Shown: one piece after another, positions 26,278-34,788 of the stretch
How the letters are laid out: each line of letters starts with the position of its first letter
Position numbering within the stretch: position 1 is the stretch's first letter
NCBI RefSeq assembly: GCF_003284975.1
Contig: NZ_QMEU01000030.1
Location: 1 to 48,712, forward strand
DNA from: Mycobacterium colombiense
GTDB taxonomy: Bacteria > Actinomycetota > Actinomycetes > Mycobacteriales > Mycobacteriaceae
Length of the DNA stretch: 48,712 bases
Direction: 5' to 3'
Program-made: the position numbers and the translations under genes
Notes under the pieces: model-generated
Told to the model about the DNA's origin: nothing
Database searches by the model: none
What the model saw: the letters and a program-made list of their open reading frames with translations, nothing else

Positions 26278-27411
26278 CTAACAAACGTCGCGCGGGCGAC
26301 CGTGCCAGGTGCCGCGCACCATGACGTCCGAGATGCCCAGACGATCGTCCAGCACAACGAGATTGGCGTCATAACCCACCCGCAGCTCGCCCACCCGCCC
26401 CAGTCCGAGGGCCCGCGCCGGCGTCGCGGCCGTCGCCTGCACGGCCGGCGCCAGCCCCGCGTCGGCGTGCACGGTGCGGAAGAGTTGATCCATGGTGGCG
26501 GTGCTGCCGGCGATCGTCGACGTCCCGTGCACCCGGGCCACGCCGGAGACGACGTCGATGGCCACCGACCCGAGCCGAAACGCGCCGTCGGGCCGGCCGG
26601 CCGCGGCGATCGCGTCGGTGACCACGGCGACCCGGTCGGCTCCGGCGGCCGCGATCACCGCCCGTACCACGTCGGGGTGCAGGTGCACGCCGTCGGCGAT
26701 CAACTCGACGACCACGCGCGGGTCGCGAAGCAGGGCCAGGACCGGGCCGGGCTCGCGATGGTGCAGCGGCGGCATCGCGTTGAACAGATGCGTGCCGACC
26801 GCGGCGCCCAGCGCGATGGCGTGCCGGGTCTGCTCGTAGGTCGCGTCGGTATGGCCAAGCGCCACAACGACTCCCGCGTCGGTGAACCGCCGGATCGCCG
26901 CGTCCGCCCCGGGCAGCTCCGGCGCCAGCGTCACCATCCGGATCGCGCCGCCGCCCGCGGCCAGCACCGCGTCGATCTCGGCCGGGTCCGGATCGCGCAG
27001 CTGGGTGCGGTCGTGGGCCCCGCAGTGTGCCCGGCTCAGCCACGGCCCCTCGAGATGGATGCCCGCGATGGTCCCCCGTCCGGTGGCCTCGGCCAGCGCC
27101 CGCACACCGGCGAGCAGGTCGGGCGGTGACGCGGTCACCAGGCTGGCCAGCGTGGTGGTGGTGCCGTGCCGCTGGTGGAACGCGGCGGCGCCGGCGATGC
27201 CGTCGGCGTCGGTGTAGGAGGCGCCGCCGCCGCCGTGCACATGCATGTCGATAAAGCCTGGCACCACAGTGCAATCCGGGAAATCCCGGTCGGCCGGGCC
27301 CGGCGGCGGGCCGGGCGCGCAGGCCGCGATCCGTTCGCCGGAGGTTTGCAGCCAGCCCGGGCGGCAGACCCGGCCGTCGAGCACCATGGTGCCCGCGGCG
27401 ATCACGGGCAC
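26278..27411 (-). CDS. nagA: N-acetylglucosamine-6-phosphate deacetylase
   Basis: 377-residue amidohydrolase that removes acetate from GlcNAc-6-phosphate in amino-sugar recycling. Metal-site HVHGGGG has His at 57 and 59, the substrate/metal Glu is in GIHLEGPWLS, histidines in LGHTDATYEQTRHA and THLFNAMPPLHHREPG, and the catalytic Asp in VTDAIAAAG. It matches Rv3332. The start GTG 27411 (a second in-frame GTG at 27405 overlaps the transporter stop) puts it in the same operon as the sugar transporter upstream. No nagB is seen nearby. Confidence 0.9.
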   Translation of the reverse strand: MPVIAAGTMVLDGRVCRPGWLQTSGERIAACAPGPPPGPADRDFPDCTVVPGFIDMHVHGGGGASYTDADGIAGAAAFHQRHGTTTTLASLVTASPPDLLAGVRALAEATGRGTIAGIHLEGPWLSRAHCGAHDRTQLRDPDPAEIDAVLAAGGGAIRMVTLAPELPGADAAIRRFTDAGVVVALGHTDATYEQTRHAIALGAAVGTHLFNAMPPLHHREPGPVLALLRDPRVVVELIADGVHLHPDVVRAVIAAAGADRVAVVTDAIAAAGRPDGAFRLGSVAIDVVSGVARVHGTSTIAGSTATMDQLFRTVHADAGLAPAVQATAATPARALGLGRVGELRVGYDANLVVLDDRLGISDVMVRGTWHGRPRDVC

Positions 27412-28766
27412 GGGTTCTCCCAGTGGCCGCCGTTTTCCCAGAAGTGGCGGATGTCCTCGAGCTGGCGGCCCTTGGTCTCCGGCGCGTAGCGGTAGACGAA
27501 GAGGAACGCGACCACCGCGAGCGCGGCGAACAGCGCGAAAGTCCCTGCGCCGCCCAGCGAATGGAGCAGGGTCAGGAACACGGCGGCGATGATGGCGTTA
27601 GCCACCAGGTTGGAGGTCAACATGGTGCTCGACCCGATCGAGCGTAGCCGGGATGGGAAGCTTTCGCTGGCGTACACCCAGCCCAGGGAGCCGAAACCCA
27701 TGGTGTAGCCGAAGATGAACAACAGGATGCCGGCGAACCCGGCGATCGTGCCGCCGAAACCCCGCCCGAACACCGCCATCAGCACGACGTCGGCGACGAT
27801 CATCATGGCGGTGCCCCACAACAGGATTGGCCGCCTGCCCACCCGATCGACCAGCAGCAGCGCCGCGCCCACGGCGGCCAGCCCGGCGACCTGGAGCAGC
27901 GCCGGCAGCCCGAGCAGCGCGAAATTGCCGGTGAAGCCCATGGCCGCAAAGATGCGGGGGCTGTAGTAGATGATCGCGTTGATGCCGGTGATCTGGATCA
28001 GGAAGCCGAGCACCACCACGAAGGCGGTGGCGCGCAGGTACGGGGGGCGCAGCATCTCGGCGAACCCGCCCCTGGCGCCGGGCTCGGCCTCGCTGAGCGC
28101 GCGGCCGATCTCGGCCAGCTCCTCATCGACGCGCGCCGTCGGTTCGACCCGCAGCAGCGCCAGGCGGGCGTCATCCATCCGGCCCTTGAGCACGTACCAC
28201 CGGGCGGTGTCGGGCATGCCGATGATCAACGGCAGCAACAGGATTGCGGGCACGCAGGCCAGACCCAGCATCCACCGCCAGCTGTGAGTGCCGGCCAGCA
28301 CGTAACCGGTCAGATAGCCGACGATCAGACCGGAAACGATCGCCAGCTGATAGGCCGTCAGCAGCGAGCCGCGCACCGCCGTCGGGGCCGATTCGGCCAC
28401 GTACACCGGGACCACCACCACCGTCACGCCGATGGTCAGGCCCAGCAGCAGCCGCGCCGCCAACAGCATCGGCAGCGAGATCGAGAATGCGGCCAGCAGC
28501 GCGAAAACCGTGTACGCGCACAGGATCAGCACCACCGATCGCTTGCGCCCGATGACGTTGGCCAGCACGCCGGCGCCCAGCGCCCCGACGATCTGGCCGA
28601 TCACCACCATCGTGGTCAGCAGTTCTTGCTGGCGCGTGGACAAGCCGAAGTCCTCGGTGACGAACAACTGCGCCCCGGCGATGATGGACAGGTCGTAACC
28701 GTAGATGACGCCCACACTGGCGGCGGTCAACCCGACCAGCAGTCCGCGCCGCGATCCGCGTGCCAC
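27402..28766 (-). CDS. sugI: MFS sugar transporter SugI
   Basis: 454-residue major facilitator protein of the sugar porter family with 12 hydrophobic segments. Family signatures are GRKRS in the 2-3 loop, the PDTARWYVLKGR segment in the central loop (in place of PESPRWL), DRVGRRPILLWG and the terminal YAPETKGRQLED. Start GTG 28766 follows the dacB1 stop by five bases. A sugar-proton symporter is likely; which sugar is unknown, although the nagA partner downstream suggests an amino-sugar connection. It corresponds to Rv3331. Confidence 0.9.
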   Translation of the reverse strand: MARGSRRGLLVGLTAASVGVIYGYDLSIIAGAQLFVTEDFGLSTRQQELLTTMVVIGQIVGALGAGVLANVIGRKRSVVLILCAYTVFALLAAFSISLPMLLAARLLLGLTIGVTVVVVPVYVAESAPTAVRGSLLTAYQLAIVSGLIVGYLTGYVLAGTHSWRWMLGLACVPAILLLPLIIGMPDTARWYVLKGRMDDARLALLRVEPTARVDEELAEIGRALSEAEPGARGGFAEMLRPPYLRATAFVVVLGFLIQITGINAIIYYSPRIFAAMGFTGNFALLGLPALLQVAGLAAVGAALLLVDRVGRRPILLWGTAMMIVADVVLMAVFGRGFGGTIAGFAGILLFIFGYTMGFGSLGWVYASESFPSRLRSIGSSTMLTSNLVANAIIAAVFLTLLHSLGGAGTFALFAALAVVAFLFVYRYAPETKGRQLEDIRHFWENGGHWENPCP

Positions 28767-28771
28767 GGCGC

Positions 28772-30013
28772 TCAGCGGTGCTGCGGTCGGCGGTTCATCG
28801 AGCGGGCCATCATGATCAGCGCGAACACCACGACGGTGCCGATCACCGCCACGCCCACCCGGATCGGCATGGCGTCGGCCGACGGGATGATCCCGGCGGC
28901 CGCGGCGTTGCTGGCGAGCGGGTCGGCGGCGGTGTCGCGCTTGGCCGGTGCCAGCGACGGGTCGGGGGCGATCAGCGAGCCGACCTGGGTGCCCTGCGGC
29001 GTGGAGAAGCCGTAGTCCAGCAGGTGCGCGGCCTGTTCCCACGGCGCGATCGGCTGACGCGTGCCGTGCAGCAGCACCGCCACCAGGCGTCGCCCGTCGT
29101 GGTTGGCCGCGCCCACGAACGTCTGGCCCGCGTCGTCGGTGTAACCCGTCTTGCCGCCCAGGGCGCCGGGATACTTGTAGAGCAGCTGGTTGTCGTTCTC
29201 CAGCTCGTAGCCCGGGTGGTCGCCGTGGCCGGGGAAGTCGAACGTCCGCGTCGCGACGATGTCGGCGAACGTCGGGTTCTGCCAGGCGTAGCGGTAGAAC
29301 AACCCGATGTCGTAGGCCGAGGTGCTCATGCCCGGCGCGTCCAGCCCCGACGGCGAGGCCACCCGGGTGTCCTGGCCGCCCAGCTTGGCCGACAACACGT
29401 TGATCTTCTCCAGCGCCTGCTGCATGCCGCCCAGCTGCATGGCCAGCGCGTGCGCGGCGTCGTTGCCGGAGTGCATCAGCAGCCCGTGCAGCAGCTGGTT
29501 GACGGTGAACACGCCGCCCTCCTCGACGCCGACCTTGGTGCCCTCGGCCGCGGCGTCGTCGGCGGTCCCGGGAACCGCCTTGTTGAGGTTGAGTGCGTTG
29601 ATGGCGGCCATCGCGACCAGCACCTTGATGATGCTGGCCGGGCGGTGCCGCCCGTGTGGGTCCTTGGCCGCGATCACCGCGCCGCTGTCGAGGTCCGCGA
29701 CCAGCCACGCGTCGGCGGAGACGTCGTTCGGCAAGGCCGGTGTGTTCGGCGCGGCGACGATGCCGCAGCTGCCCAGCGCGTCACCGCCGACGGGCTTGGC
29801 GGGCACCGCCAGCGGGATCGGCGGGTCACCGGCGGTGGGGGCCTCGGAGGAATCCACCGCGGGCGGCGTGGTCACCTTGTACGGGCAGTTGGCCGGCGCG
29901 GCATTCGGTTCGGCGCCGGGCTCGGCGTTGGCGAGCGGCATCCCGAGCGTGACCGGGGCGGCGATCAGGAAAAACGCCGCTGCCAGGCATGATGCGGAAC
30001 GTAACAGGGTCAT
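28772..30013 (-). CDS. dacB1: D-alanyl-D-alanine carboxypeptidase DacB1 (PBP5 family)
   Basis: 413-residue penicillin-binding protein of the S11 peptidase type that trims terminal D-Ala from peptidoglycan peptides. Catalytic SxxK is S127-I-I-K130, SxN is in LMHSGND, and KTG is in GGKTGYTDD. The N-terminus is a signal peptide ([22 protein letters not shown], ending near ANAEP), the next 60 residues are Pro/Ala-rich, and a C-terminal membrane segment ([18 protein letters not shown]) plus basic tail anchor it. ATG 30013 is chosen over an upstream frame that does not encode the signal peptide. It matches Rv3330. Confidence 0.92.
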   Translation of the reverse strand: MTLLRSASCLAAAFFLIAAPVTLGMPLANAEPGAEPNAAPANCPYKVTTPPAVDSSEAPTAGDPPIPLAVPAKPVGGDALGSCGIVAAPNTPALPNDVSADAWLVADLDSGAVIAAKDPHGRHRPASIIKVLVAMAAINALNLNKAVPGTADDAAAEGTKVGVEEGGVFTVNQLLHGLLMHSGNDAAHALAMQLGGMQQALEKINVLSAKLGGQDTRVASPSGLDAPGMSTSAYDIGLFYRYAWQNPTFADIVATRTFDFPGHGDHPGYELENDNQLLYKYPGALGGKTGYTDDAGQTFVGAANHDGRRLVAVLLHGTRQPIAPWEQAAHLLDYGFSTPQGTQVGSLIAPDPSLAPAKRDTAADPLASNAAAAGIIPSADAMPIRVGVAVIGTVVVFALIMMARSMNRRPQHR

Positions 30014-30069
30014 TGTCTGAGCACAGTAAGCGATCGACCGCCCGAATCCGGGGAGCCGCGCTGTGACTG

Positions 30070-30492
30070 GTGAGACGGAAGTTACTGAGCCGGGTCGGTC
30101 TGGCCGGGTTACGCTGGGCACGCGGTCCGTTCGGAACCCATCGACCGCCCCGAATCCCCGAGGGATGTGCCATTTCAAACGATCGGTTCTGGTCTCGAAC
30201 GTGGTCTCAGTTGCGGCGCGACGGCGACGGCCCGCGATCGTTGGAACAGCTACTCAAGCGGGTGGAGAAGGGCAGCCAGGTTCGCGGCTCCGACGACGAC
30301 CGCGTGCTGGAAGAGCTGAAGCTGCACCGCGACGCCACGCCCGAGGGCGACCTGCGGTCCGCACTGGCCTGGCTGTGCAACGCGCAGTCGCGGATCACGA
30401 GCAGCCCCACGACGGCGCATTCCCGCGAGGTGCTGCTGGCCGCCTACGAGGTCAAGCGGATCCTGGCTACAGCCGACGGCACTCGTCGCTGA
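30070..30492 (+). CDS. Conserved hypothetical soluble protein
   Basis: The conserved-looking part is about 106 residues, from [24 protein letters not shown] to ATADGTRR, charged and mostly helical, with no motif I recognise. The given start is GTG 30070 (140 residues), but the first 34 residues are Arg/Gly-rich and look like noncoding sequence. A better N-terminus would be ATT 30172, with GAGGGA about six bases upstream, or TTG 30241. It lies between dacB1 (divergent) and the convergent aminotransferase, whose end it overlaps by 26 bases. Function unknown. Confidence 0.6.
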   Translation: MRRKLLSRVGLAGLRWARGPFGTHRPPRIPEGCAISNDRFWSRTWSQLRRDGDGPRSLEQLLKRVEKGSQVRGSDDDRVLEELKLHRDATPEGDLRSALAWLCNAQSRITSSPTTAHSREVLLAAYEVKRILATADGTRR

Positions 30493-31810
30493 GCACGCCG
30501 CGCAGCGCCGCCTCGATGAGGTCGAATTCGGCCTGCCCACTGATCAGCGGCGGCGCCAGCTGAATGACCGAATCGCCGCGGTCGTCGGTGCGGCAATACA
30601 ACCCCGCCTCGAACAGCGCCGCGGAGACCCGGGCGAGCAGCGGGCGGCGCTCGTCGTCGCTGAAGGTCTGCCTGGTGGCCTGGTCCTTGACCAGTTCCAC
30701 GCCGTAGAAGAAACCCTCGCCGCGCACGTCGCCGACGATGGGCAGGTCGTACAGCTTCTCCAGGGTGGCGCGCAGCGCGGGCGCGTGGGTTCTGACGTGA
30801 TCATTGAGGCCCTCGCGCTCGAAGATGTCCAGGTTGGCCAGCCCGACGGCGGCCGAAACCGGGTGCCCGCCAAAGGTATAGCCGTGCGGGAACATGGTGG
30901 CGCCATCGTTGAACGGCTCGAACAAGCGCTCGCTGGCGATCATGGCACCGATCGGTGAGTAGCCCGACGTCATTCCCTTGGCGCAGGTGATCATGTCGGG
31001 CACATAGCCGAAGTCGCCGATGTCCGAGGAGCAGGCGAACATCGACCCGATCCGGCCGAACGCGCAGATCACCTCGTCGGAGACCAGCAGCACGTCGTAT
31101 TCGTCGCAGATCTGGCGCACCCGCTCGAAATAGCCTGGGGGAGGCGGGATGCTGCCGCCCGCGTTCTGCACCGGCTCCAGGAACACCGCGGCCACGGTGT
31201 CGGGGCCCTCGAACTCGATGGCCTCGGCGATCCGGTCGGCGGCCCACCGCCCGAACGCCTTCGGGTCGGTGCGCAGCGTTTCCGGCGCCCGGTAAAGGTT
31301 GGTGTTGGGCACCCGGAAGCCGCCGGGCGTCACCGGCTCGAACGGGGCCTTGTATTTCGGCAGCCCGGTGATCGCCAGCGCGCCTTGGGTGGTGCCGTGG
31401 TAGGCGACCGAGCGCGAAATCACCTTGTGCTTACCGGGTTTGCCGGTGAGCTTGAAGTACTGCTTGGCCAGTTTCCACGCCGTCTCGACGGCCTCGGTGC
31501 CGCCGGTGGTGAAGAACACCCGGTTCAAATCACCCGGGGTGTGGCCGGCGAGACGTTCGGCGAGCTCGATGGCCGGCGCAGTGGCGTAGCCCCACAGCGG
31601 GAAGAACGCCAGCGTGCCCGCCTGGCGGGCGGCGACCTCGGCGAGCTCGGTACGGCCGTGGCCGACCTGGACGGTGAACAGGCCGGACAGGCCGTCGAGG
31701 TAACTCTTGCCGCGGTCGTCGTAGATGGTGACGCCCTCGCCGCGGGTGATGATCGGCGGCGTGATGTCCGGGCCGTGCCGGGCGAAGTGGAGCCAGAGGT
31801 TGTCAGTCAT
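30467..31810 (-). CDS. Class III PLP-dependent aminotransferase (omega-amino acid type)
   Basis: 447-residue aminotransferase of fold type I. The PLP lysine is K278 in TCAKGMTSGYSPIGA, the Asp that holds the pyridine nitrogen is in LLVSDEVICAFGR, and TGGTEAVETAWKLAKQYF binds the phosphate. The family converts amino acids or polyamines to keto acids or aldehydes with pyruvate or 2-oxoglutarate; the specific substrate is not evident. It matches Rv3329. ATG 31810 is divergent from sigJ with 26 bases between the start codons. Confidence 0.88.
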   Translation of the reverse strand: MTDNLWLHFARHGPDITPPIITRGEGVTIYDDRGKSYLDGLSGLFTVQVGHGRTELAEVAARQAGTLAFFPLWGYATAPAIELAERLAGHTPGDLNRVFFTTGGTEAVETAWKLAKQYFKLTGKPGKHKVISRSVAYHGTTQGALAITGLPKYKAPFEPVTPGGFRVPNTNLYRAPETLRTDPKAFGRWAADRIAEAIEFEGPDTVAAVFLEPVQNAGGSIPPPPGYFERVRQICDEYDVLLVSDEVICAFGRIGSMFACSSDIGDFGYVPDMITCAKGMTSGYSPIGAMIASERLFEPFNDGATMFPHGYTFGGHPVSAAVGLANLDIFEREGLNDHVRTHAPALRATLEKLYDLPIVGDVRGEGFFYGVELVKDQATRQTFSDDERRPLLARVSAALFEAGLYCRTDDRGDSVIQLAPPLISGQAEFDLIEAALRGVLSDECRRL

Positions 31811-31836
31811 GTTGTTGGTGAGCGTAACCTCGCGAC

Positions 31837-32772
31837 ATGACCGCAGCGCAGCAGGTCAGCGAGTTCGAGTCGCTACGGCCCCATCTCATGGCGGTGGCCT
31901 ACCGGCTCACCGGCACGGTGGCCGACGCCGAGGACATCGTCCAGGACGCCTGGCTGCGCTGGCACCGGCAGGAGCCCGACAGGGCAACGGAGATCACCGA
32001 CCTGCGGGCCTGGCTGACCACGGTGGTGAGCAGGCTCGGCCTGGACAGGCTGCGCTCGGCCGCGCACCGCCGCGAGACCTACACCGGCAACTGGCTGCCC
32101 GAGCCGGTGGTCACCGGGTTCGGCTCCACCGCTTCGGAAGCCGATCCGCTGTCCGCGGTGGTGGCCGGCGAGGACGCGCGGTTCGCCGCGATGGTCGTGC
32201 TGGAACGGTTGTCACCCGATCAGCGGGTCGCCTTCGTGCTGCACGACGGGTTCGCCGTGCCGTTCGCGGAGGTGGCGCAGGTGCTGGGCACCAACGAGGC
32301 CGCCGCGCGGCAGCTGGCCTCGCGGGCCCGCAAGACCGTCTCGGCCGAGCCCGCGCCCAAGCCCGATCCGGCGCACGCCGAGGTGGTCGGCAAATTGCTG
32401 GCCGCCATGGCCGCAGGGGACCTGGAGGCCGTGGTGGCGCTGCTGCACCCCGATGTGATCCTGACGGGCGACGCAAACGGCAAGGCGCCCACCGCAATCA
32501 ACGTCATCCACGGCGCCGACAAGGTGGCCCGGTTCTTCTTCGGCCTGGCCCAGCGCTACGGCCCGGCGATGTTCAGCTTGTATCAGCTGGGGCTGGTCAA
32601 CGGCGAGCTCGGCGGTTACACGCCCGGCTGCCCCGCCGGCGACGGCTACCGCGAGATGATGCCGCGGATCATGGCCGCGACGGTGCGCGACGGAAAGGTC
32701 TGCGCCCTATGGGATGTCGCCAATCCCGACAAATTCACCGGGTCCCCGTTGCGGGCTGATCGACCGAGCTAG
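31837..32772 (+). CDS. sigJ: ECF41-family RNA polymerase sigma factor SigJ
   Basis: 311-residue ECF sigma factor with a fused C-terminal SnoaL-like domain. Region 2 is at AVAYRLTGTVADAEDIVQDAWLRW and LRAWLTTVVSRLGLDRLRSA. The WLPEP linker motif of ECF41 factors is at about residue 87-91, and region 4 is at LSPDQRVAFVLHDGFAVPFAEVAQVLGTNEAAARQLASRARK. The C-terminal domain (about 190-311) regulates activity in ECF41 members in place of a separate anti-sigma factor. It matches Rv3328c, linked to peroxide resistance in M. tuberculosis. A TAACCT box at 31825-31830 lies six bases before the ATG, suggesting a leaderless transcript. Its 3' end overlaps the convergent CMD gene by 38 bases. Confidence 0.9.
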   Translation: MTAAQQVSEFESLRPHLMAVAYRLTGTVADAEDIVQDAWLRWHRQEPDRATEITDLRAWLTTVVSRLGLDRLRSAAHRRETYTGNWLPEPVVTGFGSTASEADPLSAVVAGEDARFAAMVVLERLSPDQRVAFVLHDGFAVPFAEVAQVLGTNEAAARQLASRARKTVSAEPAPKPDPAHAEVVGKLLAAMAAGDLEAVVALLHPDVILTGDANGKAPTAINVIHGADKVARFFFGLAQRYGPAMFSLYQLGLVNGELGGYTPGCPAGDGYREMMPRIMAATVRDGKVCALWDVANPDKFTGSPLRADRPS

Positions 32773-33343
32773 CCCACGGAACGCGGCACGCGTCACCGGA
32801 ATTGAAGCCCTGCTCGGTGATGCCCAGCGCGGTGTTCATCCGCGCCCGCATGTTCTCCACCCCGATCTGATAGGTCAGCTCGATCACCCCGGTGTCGCCG
32901 AAGCGGGCTCGCAGATCGGCGACCTGCTCGTCGGTGACGGTGTGCGGGTCGGTGGTCATCGCGTCGGCGTAGGCGATGGCCGCGCGCTCGTCGTCGCTGA
33001 ATGCCGTTGACGTGGCGTAGTTGTCGATGTCCTTCAGGCGCGCGATGTCCAGGCCGTCGAGGCGCTGCAGCATGGACCCGAAGTCGACGCACCACGAGCA
33101 GCCGACCGTGCGGGCGGTCCAGAACACCGCCAGTTCGCGCACGCTGACCGGAAGCGTCTTCGACGCCCGGTCGAGCATGGTCTCGTGCAGGGCGCCGGTG
33201 ATCAGCAGCCCGCGGTGATGTGCGGTGACGGTGAAGGGCTCGGGAACCTGTCCGTAGCGCCGCTTGGCGATCCGGTACATGGTCCGGGTCAGCAGCCCGG
33301 TGCGCTTGGGGGGCAGGGGCTCGATGCGGGTTTTCTGTGTCAT
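32735..33343 (-). CDS. Carboxymuconolactone decarboxylase / AhpD-like protein
   Basis: 202-residue CMD-fold protein. The core (about residues 70-160) has WTARTVGCSWCVDFGS, whose CxxC is the redox pair seen in AhpD-type hydroperoxide reductases, followed by FSDDERAAIAYADAMT and RFGDTGVIELTYQIGVEN. A basic N-terminus (residues 1-35) carries no signal peptide. CMD proteins are one of the three product types encoded next to ECF41 sigma factors. ATG 33343 stands eight bases after the CGTC of a matching ECF41 promoter, so the transcript may be leaderless. Probable member of the SigJ regulon. Confidence 0.87.
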   Translation of the reverse strand: MTQKTRIEPLPPKRTGLLTRTMYRIAKRRYGQVPEPFTVTAHHRGLLITGALHETMLDRASKTLPVSVRELAVFWTARTVGCSWCVDFGSMLQRLDGLDIARLKDIDNYATSTAFSDDERAAIAYADAMTTDPHTVTDEQVADLRARFGDTGVIELTYQIGVENMRARMNTALGITEQGFNSGDACRVPWASSVDQPATGTR

Positions 33344-33351
33344 ACCGATCA

Positions 33352-33378
33352 GACGAGGCGGCCACGGGTTGTGTGACA
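33352..33378 (-). promoter_or_regulatory. ECF41-type (SigJ) promoter of the CMD gene
   Basis: On the minus strand TGTCACA (33378-33372), exactly 16 bases, then CGTC (33355-33352). This is the consensus reported for ECF41 sigma factors (TGTCACA-N16-CGTC) with no mismatch. Transcription would start about where the ATG at 33343 begins. sigJ, an ECF41 member, is the adjacent gene. Confidence 0.85.
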
Positions 33379-33420
33379 GGTCCCCGAGGCGCCGGCCGTC
33401 AGCAGGTGTTTCCCGCCGAT

Positions 33421-33471
33421 AGGTCCGGGTACCCGGACCTCACCCCCGTCGCGCCAACCGGCGCGTCGGGG
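33421..33471. repeat. Two adjacent GC-rich inverted repeats ahead of the acidic-protein gene
   Basis: A perfect 20-base palindrome AGGTCCGGGTACCCGGACCT occupies 33421-33440. It is followed by a second hairpin: CCCCG (33444-33448), T, CGCGCC (33450-33455), loop AACC, GGCGCG (33460-33465), T, CGGGG (33467-33471). The pair ends 22 bases before the ATG at 33494. It could be a structured leader, a terminator pair or a protein site. Confidence 0.55.
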
Positions 33472-33493
33472 TAGCGAGAGGGTGAGGAGATTG

Positions 33494-33970
33494 ATGATGA
33501 CCTCTCAAAACGATCAACAGTCCGACGATCCGAGGCTGGAACATTTCGACGATCCCGAGCTGGGCAGCGGTGCGCGCGACACCGGCACGGACACTCCGGA
33601 GCCCGGTGGGGGAGATCGTCCGGTGGGCACCGTGGACGAAGACGCGAATCCGCCGATGAGCGATCCGACCGCCTCGGATGTCTACAGCGGCACCGGCGAA
33701 TTGCCCCCGCAGGACACCGGAAGCGCGATCCCGCCCTACGAGGGACGCCAGCAAACCGCCGCGAGTGACTCGGAAGGCGCCGGCGGCGCCACGAGACCGG
33801 CGACGAACCCCGATTACGACTCGGTCAGCCCGGAGGACACCCCCGGCGGGGCGACGCAGTCCCCGGCGGACGAACAGCCCGCTGCGCAGATGCCCGAATC
33901 CGACCGCGACGACGACCGCGTCGGGCCGGCGCATGTGGCGGGCACCCGTACCGGCGAATCCAAACCTTAG
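33494..33970 (+). CDS. Acidic, probably disordered hypothetical protein
   Basis: 158-residue protein rich in Asp, Glu, Pro, Gly, Ser and Thr, with no hydrophobic core and no Cys or membrane segment. The longest ordered-looking piece is DDPRLEHFDDPELGSGARD near the N-terminus. It resembles low-complexity proteins that occur in mycobacteria and has no recognisable domain. ATG 33494 has GAGGAG at 33484-33489; a GTG at 33482 in frame is the alternative. The stop is five bases from the convergent sdhB stop. Function unknown. Confidence 0.6.
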   Translation: MMTSQNDQQSDDPRLEHFDDPELGSGARDTGTDTPEPGGGDRPVGTVDEDANPPMSDPTASDVYSGTGELPPQDTGSAIPPYEGRQQTAASDSEGAGGATRPATNPDYDSVSPEDTPGGATQSPADEQPAAQMPESDRDDDRVGPAHVAGTRTGESKP

Positions 33971-33975
33971 GGCGC

Positions 33976-34788
33976 CTAGCGCGAGAACATAATCGCGCGC
34001 TTGACCTCTTGGATCGCCTTGGTGATCTGGATGCCGCGCGGGCAGGCCTCGGTGCAGTTGAACGTGGTGCGGCAGCGCCACACGCCGTCGACCTCGTTGA
34101 GGATGTCCAGGCGCTCGGCGGCGGCCTCGTCGCGGCTGTCGAAGATGAACCGGTGCGCGTTGACGATCGCCGCAGGGCCGTAGTAGCTGCCCTCGTGCCA
34201 GAAGATCGGGCAGCTGGTGGTGCACGCCGCGCACAGGATGCACTTGGTGGTGTCGTCGTAGCGGGCGCGGTCGGTCGGGCTCTGGATGCGTTCGCGGGTG
34301 GGGGGATTGCCGGTCGTGATCAGGTACGGCTTCACCGCGCGGTAGGCGTCGAAGAACGGCTCCATGTCGACGACGAGGTCCTTCTCCACCGGCAGCCCAC
34401 GGATCGGCTCGACCGTGATGGTGAGCGACTTACCGGGCTTTTTGGGCAGCAGGTCGCGCATCAGCACCTTGCACGCCAGCCGGTTGACGCCGTTGATCCG
34501 CATGGCGTCCGAGCCGCACACGCCGTGCGCGCAGGATCGCCGGAAGGTCAGCGTGCCGTCCAGGTAGCTCTTGATGTAGATCAGCAGGTTGAGCATCCGG
34601 TCGCTCGGCAGGCACGGCACCCGAAAGCTTTGCCAGCCACCGGTTTCCGCGTAGGCGTCGGGCTGGTCGGGATTGAAGCGGGCGATCTTGACGGTCACCA
34701 TCACCGCTCCGTCCGGAATCGCCGGCAGCGGCGGTTCCAGGCTGGTCTCGACCTCGGCGGCCCCTTCGGCTCCGACGCTCTCGGCCAT
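33976..34788 (-). CDS. sdhB: Succinate dehydrogenase iron-sulfur subunit
   Basis: 270-residue iron-sulfur subunit of respiratory complex II. The [2Fe-2S] site is CAHGVCGSD...NRLAC, where the third usual Cys is Asp as in E. coli SdhB. The C-terminal ferredoxin half has CILCAACTTSCP and CRTTFNCTEACPRGI for the [4Fe-4S] and [3Fe-4S] clusters. An N-terminal extension of about 25 residues precedes the family start. The ATG overlaps the sdhA stop by one base (TGATG). Last gene of sdhCDAB; it matches Rv3319. Confidence 0.95.
   Translation of the reverse strand: MAESVGAEGAAEVETSLEPPLPAIPDGAVMVTVKIARFNPDQPDAYAETGGWQSFRVPCLPSDRMLNLLIYIKSYLDGTLTFRRSCAHGVCGSDAMRINGVNRLACKVLMRDLLPKKPGKSLTITVEPIRGLPVEKDLVVDMEPFFDAYRAVKPYLITTGNPPTRERIQSPTDRARYDDTTKCILCAACTTSCPIFWHEGSYYGPAAIVNAHRFIFDSRDEAAAERLDILNEVDGVWRCRTTFNCTEACPRGIQITKAIQEVKRAIMFSR

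Noticed and set aside
33976..34788. Missing third [2Fe-2S] cysteine in SdhB (CGSD) as a defect
   Set aside because: E. coli SdhB also has Asp at that position, so it is a normal variant.
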